From Takifugu bimaculatus (lineage: Eukaryota; Chordata; Actinopteri; Tetraodontiformes; Tetraodontidae), in NCBI GenBank assembly GCA_004026145.2, contig CP034986.1, positions 12,656,804-12,720,803 of the forward strand: a DNA stretch of 64,000 nucleotides, written 5' to 3'. A program made the position numbers and the translations under genes. Under the pieces are notes generated by a model. It was not told the DNA's origin, did not search any database, and saw only the letters and a program-made list of their open reading frames with translations. Of this stretch, positions 61,301-64,000 are shown piece by piece (the first letter of the stretch is position 1; the number at the start of each line of letters is the position of its first letter).

Positions 61301-63469
61301 AGCGTCCAGACCTGACGACTGCCGCTAATCTCTTCACCTGACAGCTGTCAGTCAGCTGCACCACGTGTTCGCCTTCAAATATAGAAACAGTAGGAGTGCG
61401 AGGCCTGGCCACACATGTGGGAGTTTGAAAAAAAACAAAACCCAAAACAATCCCATCCCGACCAGGACCGTTTAGGAAATATCTCCCACGGCAGAAACTG
61501 GGAAAGAGCATGTCAAGCCAGCAGGAGGCGCTATAACTCTCATACAGCAGCCAACAAGCTGTCAGCAGGGAAGAATATAATGTTAACCTCAAAGTGGGGT
61601 GGGGGTAGGGGTCTTAGGGTCAGAATAAACAGGACATTTCATTTCACCTGCCCCACAGGTGCTGCTACATATTACATCTGTCGCATTTACACCTGTAGCC
61701 AAGTTTGCGGAACGTGCTCGATGATGAAGAGTGTTCTTGTCCCGGCATCAACACTCAAAGCGATTCTTTTCATTTTCTCTCACTACACTAAAATATTTCT
61801 GACTCCAAACCGACTGCGGGCTCGGCGACAGGAGCTCAGGAGCTAAACACTTACAGTGAGCAGCACCTGTTTCTGTTCAACTTCTCGTGGTTTAGCTGTG
61901 GGAACGCTGAAAGGGTAACGGGAGGTGAAGTCTGCGTGCATTTATCCCTGACTTGCTTGGTTCTGAGGACACTGGAAGCAACTGAACGAGCTTCAGATGG
62001 TGACTCTTCCTGCTGAAGGCTTTGAAATCCTTCGCAGCGTTCCACTCCAAAAAAAATAAAGAAATCTGAGCATTAGCGGCGAGCTGCAGGAGCGTGCACG
62101 GCTTCTGAGAAACAGCTAATGTCATGTAAATGGTGTTTTCCATGGCTTTATTCTTCAGTTTGTTGTTGCATCTCCAGCTCTGCCTGACCTCTCGTTGAGC
62201 CCTTGGGCCTCTTTGTGGGGACAGCGAGGCTCCACAAGATCTTATTTTCAAGCAGCATTCAGTGCAGAGCCTCTGAACCTTTGTCTCTGCTAAACTCTCC
62301 CCCTCCCTTGGCTGAAAGTTGGGATTATTTGATGGCCCAACACCTTCCCATCGCAGTCCACAGAGTCTGTGCTGCCACCCTGGAACTCCAGGGCTAATGA
62401 GGAGCCTCTCGCTTGTGCCAAAGTACGGTTCCAATTCTAAATATTTAAGAAGTGTACTCGCTCCACCCATTTTATCAAGTACGCATCAGACATGACTTGT
62501 GTGGTCTTCGATAACCAGGTATCACGTGATACATGTCACCTGGGTCCTCCACGTATGTAGTGAGGCGTTCAAGAGTCCTGCAGGCCTGCATCAGCACTGA
62601 GGAACAGCTCCGTCCATGTTCGGAGCTCAAGAGCACCAAAGGCAAAAACGTATCGAACAAAATCTAATCTTCTAATCTGTTTGTGTTCCCCAGATGAAAT
62701 GGTGACATCCAAGTCCAGCCTGTTCTTCATGATCACGAATGAGGGGAACCAGAACCTGCTCGTGACGCAAGCCACCCTTTGGCTGTACTTCAAGGTGTTA
62801 CAGGCCCCTCCGGAGGTGCGACCGCGGCGGAAGGTGACGGTGAAAGTGTACTACCAGGAGCCCGGCCTTGGCAGCAAGTGGGACCTGGTGGAGAAGCGGG
62901 TGGAGCTGAAGCGCAGCAGCTGGCACACCTTCACGCTGACCAACGCGGTCCGGCTGGTCTTTGAAAAGGGCGACCGGCGGCAGAACCTGGACGTGCGCTG
63001 CGAGGGCTGTGAGGCGCAGGGCGTTGTGCCCATTCTGCTCAACCAGAATGACGAGTCCCACTGGCCCTTCCTGGTGGTGCAGGCCCGGCAGGCCGACAGC
63101 AAACACCGCATACGCAAGAGGGGGCTGGAGTGCGACGGCAGCAGCAGCCTCTGCTGCCGCCAGCAGTTCTATATAGACTTCCGGCTCATTGGCTGGAATG
63201 ACTGGATCATCGCCCCGTCGGGCTACTTAGGGAACTACTGCGAGGGGAACTGTCCAGCCTACATGCCGGGTGTCCCCAGCTCGGCTTCGTCCTTTCACAC
63301 GGTCGTGGTGAACCAGTACCGTTTGCGCGGGATGGGCCCGGGCTCCATGAACTCCTGCTGCATCCCCACCAAGCTCAGCACCATGTCGATGCTGTACTTC
63401 GACGACGAGTACAACATTGTCAAGCGGGACGTTCCCAACATGATTGTGGACGAGTGCGGCTGTGCCTGA
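58393..63469 (+). CDS. inhbb: inhbb: inhibin/activin beta-B subunit precursor
   Basis: Two exons, 58393-58783 and 62694-63469, join in phase 1 (AAAG|GTGCGT to CCCCAG|AT) to 388 residues. Residues 1 to about 24 are a signal peptide (SSCLLQLALCVACVLSI). The TGF-beta propeptide runs to the furin site RIRKR (269-273). The mature chain is 274-388, 115 residues, with nine cysteines of the activin cystine knot (C-CC-C-C-CC-C-C) and the ending DECGCA. QQFYIDFRLIGWNDWIIAPS and LYFDDEYNIVKRDVPNMIV identify beta-B rather than beta-A. Beta-B dimerises to activin B, or with inhibin alpha to inhibin B, controlling FSH and follicle function. The single intron of 3.9 kb matches the family's two-exon structure. 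Complete, no damage seen. Confidence 0.97.
58784..62693 (+). other. inhbb intron
   Basis: 3.9-kb intron in the usual place between the N-terminal and main exons. It holds a short GTGC/GT run near 59629-59650 and no other recognised exon or element. Confidence 0.85.
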
Positions 63470-64000
63470 GTTTGATTTATTTAAAGAAGAACGGAGAAAC
63501 TCGACTGTAAACAGTTCCACCATATTAAAACAACCACACACAAGAAAAGAGAATATAGCGGCAGAATATTTATAGACCATGGAGGGAACCTCATCCACAC
63601 ATATCTACACACAATCATATATGCCTGCACAGAACTGTACATATATTTATGTTTGTCGACCGTTGTTGATGTTTCATGATATTCTGCGTTGGAAGATCAC
63701 TTCTGTCCGGAACCATTTGATATTCCTTAAAAGGGACACAAAGTGTTCCCTGCTGAGTCATTGATCGTCCACTTCAGAAGTCTTCTTCCAAGATCCGGTT
63801 TGTAATCTGGCCTTTCGGTGCAGCGTTATGTGACGTAATCCTCCGCTCGCTGTCACCTCCCAGCAGGTGCTACTTGTCAGTGAGTACCACAATTTTGGAC
63901 TTCATCCCCTCACGAGTCGAAGATTCAAGCTGCCATTAAAGGAAATCTCTAGAGGAGGTGTAGGGAGCCTTACATGAGTCACAGAGAAGGCTGGTGTGAT
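63470..64000 (+). other. inhbb 3' UTR and downstream sequence
   Basis: Follows the inhbb stop. AT-rich with TATTTAT motifs (near 63476 and 63568) of the kind seen in unstable mRNAs. No unambiguous AATAAA seen before the window ends, so the transcript probably runs on. Confidence 0.5.

Overview
This is a piece of a teleost fish nuclear genome. The evidence is vertebrate intron-exon genes with consensus splice sites, one very short intron (75 bp), many (CA)n/(GT)n microsatellites, and a decayed fish RTE/Rex3-type LINE ending in GGAT repeats. A percomorph with a fairly compact genome fits best. The species cannot be named from the sequence alone.

Four protein-coding genes were recognised. (1) Positions 702-48049, minus strand: the 5' two-thirds of agap1 (Arf GTPase-activating protein with GTPase-like, PH and ankyrin domains). 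Nine coding exons (350 residues) run from the start codon at 48049 through the GTPase-like domain to just before the PH domain; the rest lies beyond the left edge. Intron 1 is about 36 kb. It holds a second possible first exon at 26096-27274, preceded by its own CpG-rich stretch, that encodes a long N-terminus resembling that of AGAP2/PIKE-L. (2) Positions 50791-51703, minus: faim, a small beta-sandwich anti-apoptotic protein. (3) Positions 53482-54655, minus: ralb, a Ras-like GTPase. (4) Positions 58393-63469, plus: inhbb, the activin/inhibin beta-B subunit, complete in two exons, followed by 3' UTR to the window end. ralb and inhbb are divergently transcribed across about 3.7 kb.

Layout: 1-11.5 kb holds agap1 exons 9 to 2 with introns. 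11.5-47.9 kb is intron 1, with the alternative exon, a 21-bp minisatellite at 13.45 kb, many CA repeats, an unexplained CpG-rich block at 44.3-45.7 kb and a LINE at 46.45-47.67 kb. 47.9-49.1 kb is exon 1 and a CpG-rich promoter. 49.3-49.8 kb is an ATCC satellite. 50.6-55.5 kb is faim and ralb. 55.5-58.4 kb is the intergenic/promoter region. 58.4-64 kb is inhbb.

The genes do not form one pathway. ralb next to inhbb matches human 2q14 (RALB, INHBB, GLI2) and mirrors RALA, INHBA and GLI3 on 7p14. The most interesting item is the alternative PIKE-L-like first exon of agap1. It shares splice phase and donor sequence with the canonical exon 1, but is broken in this sequence by two single-base frame shifts that look like base overcalls.
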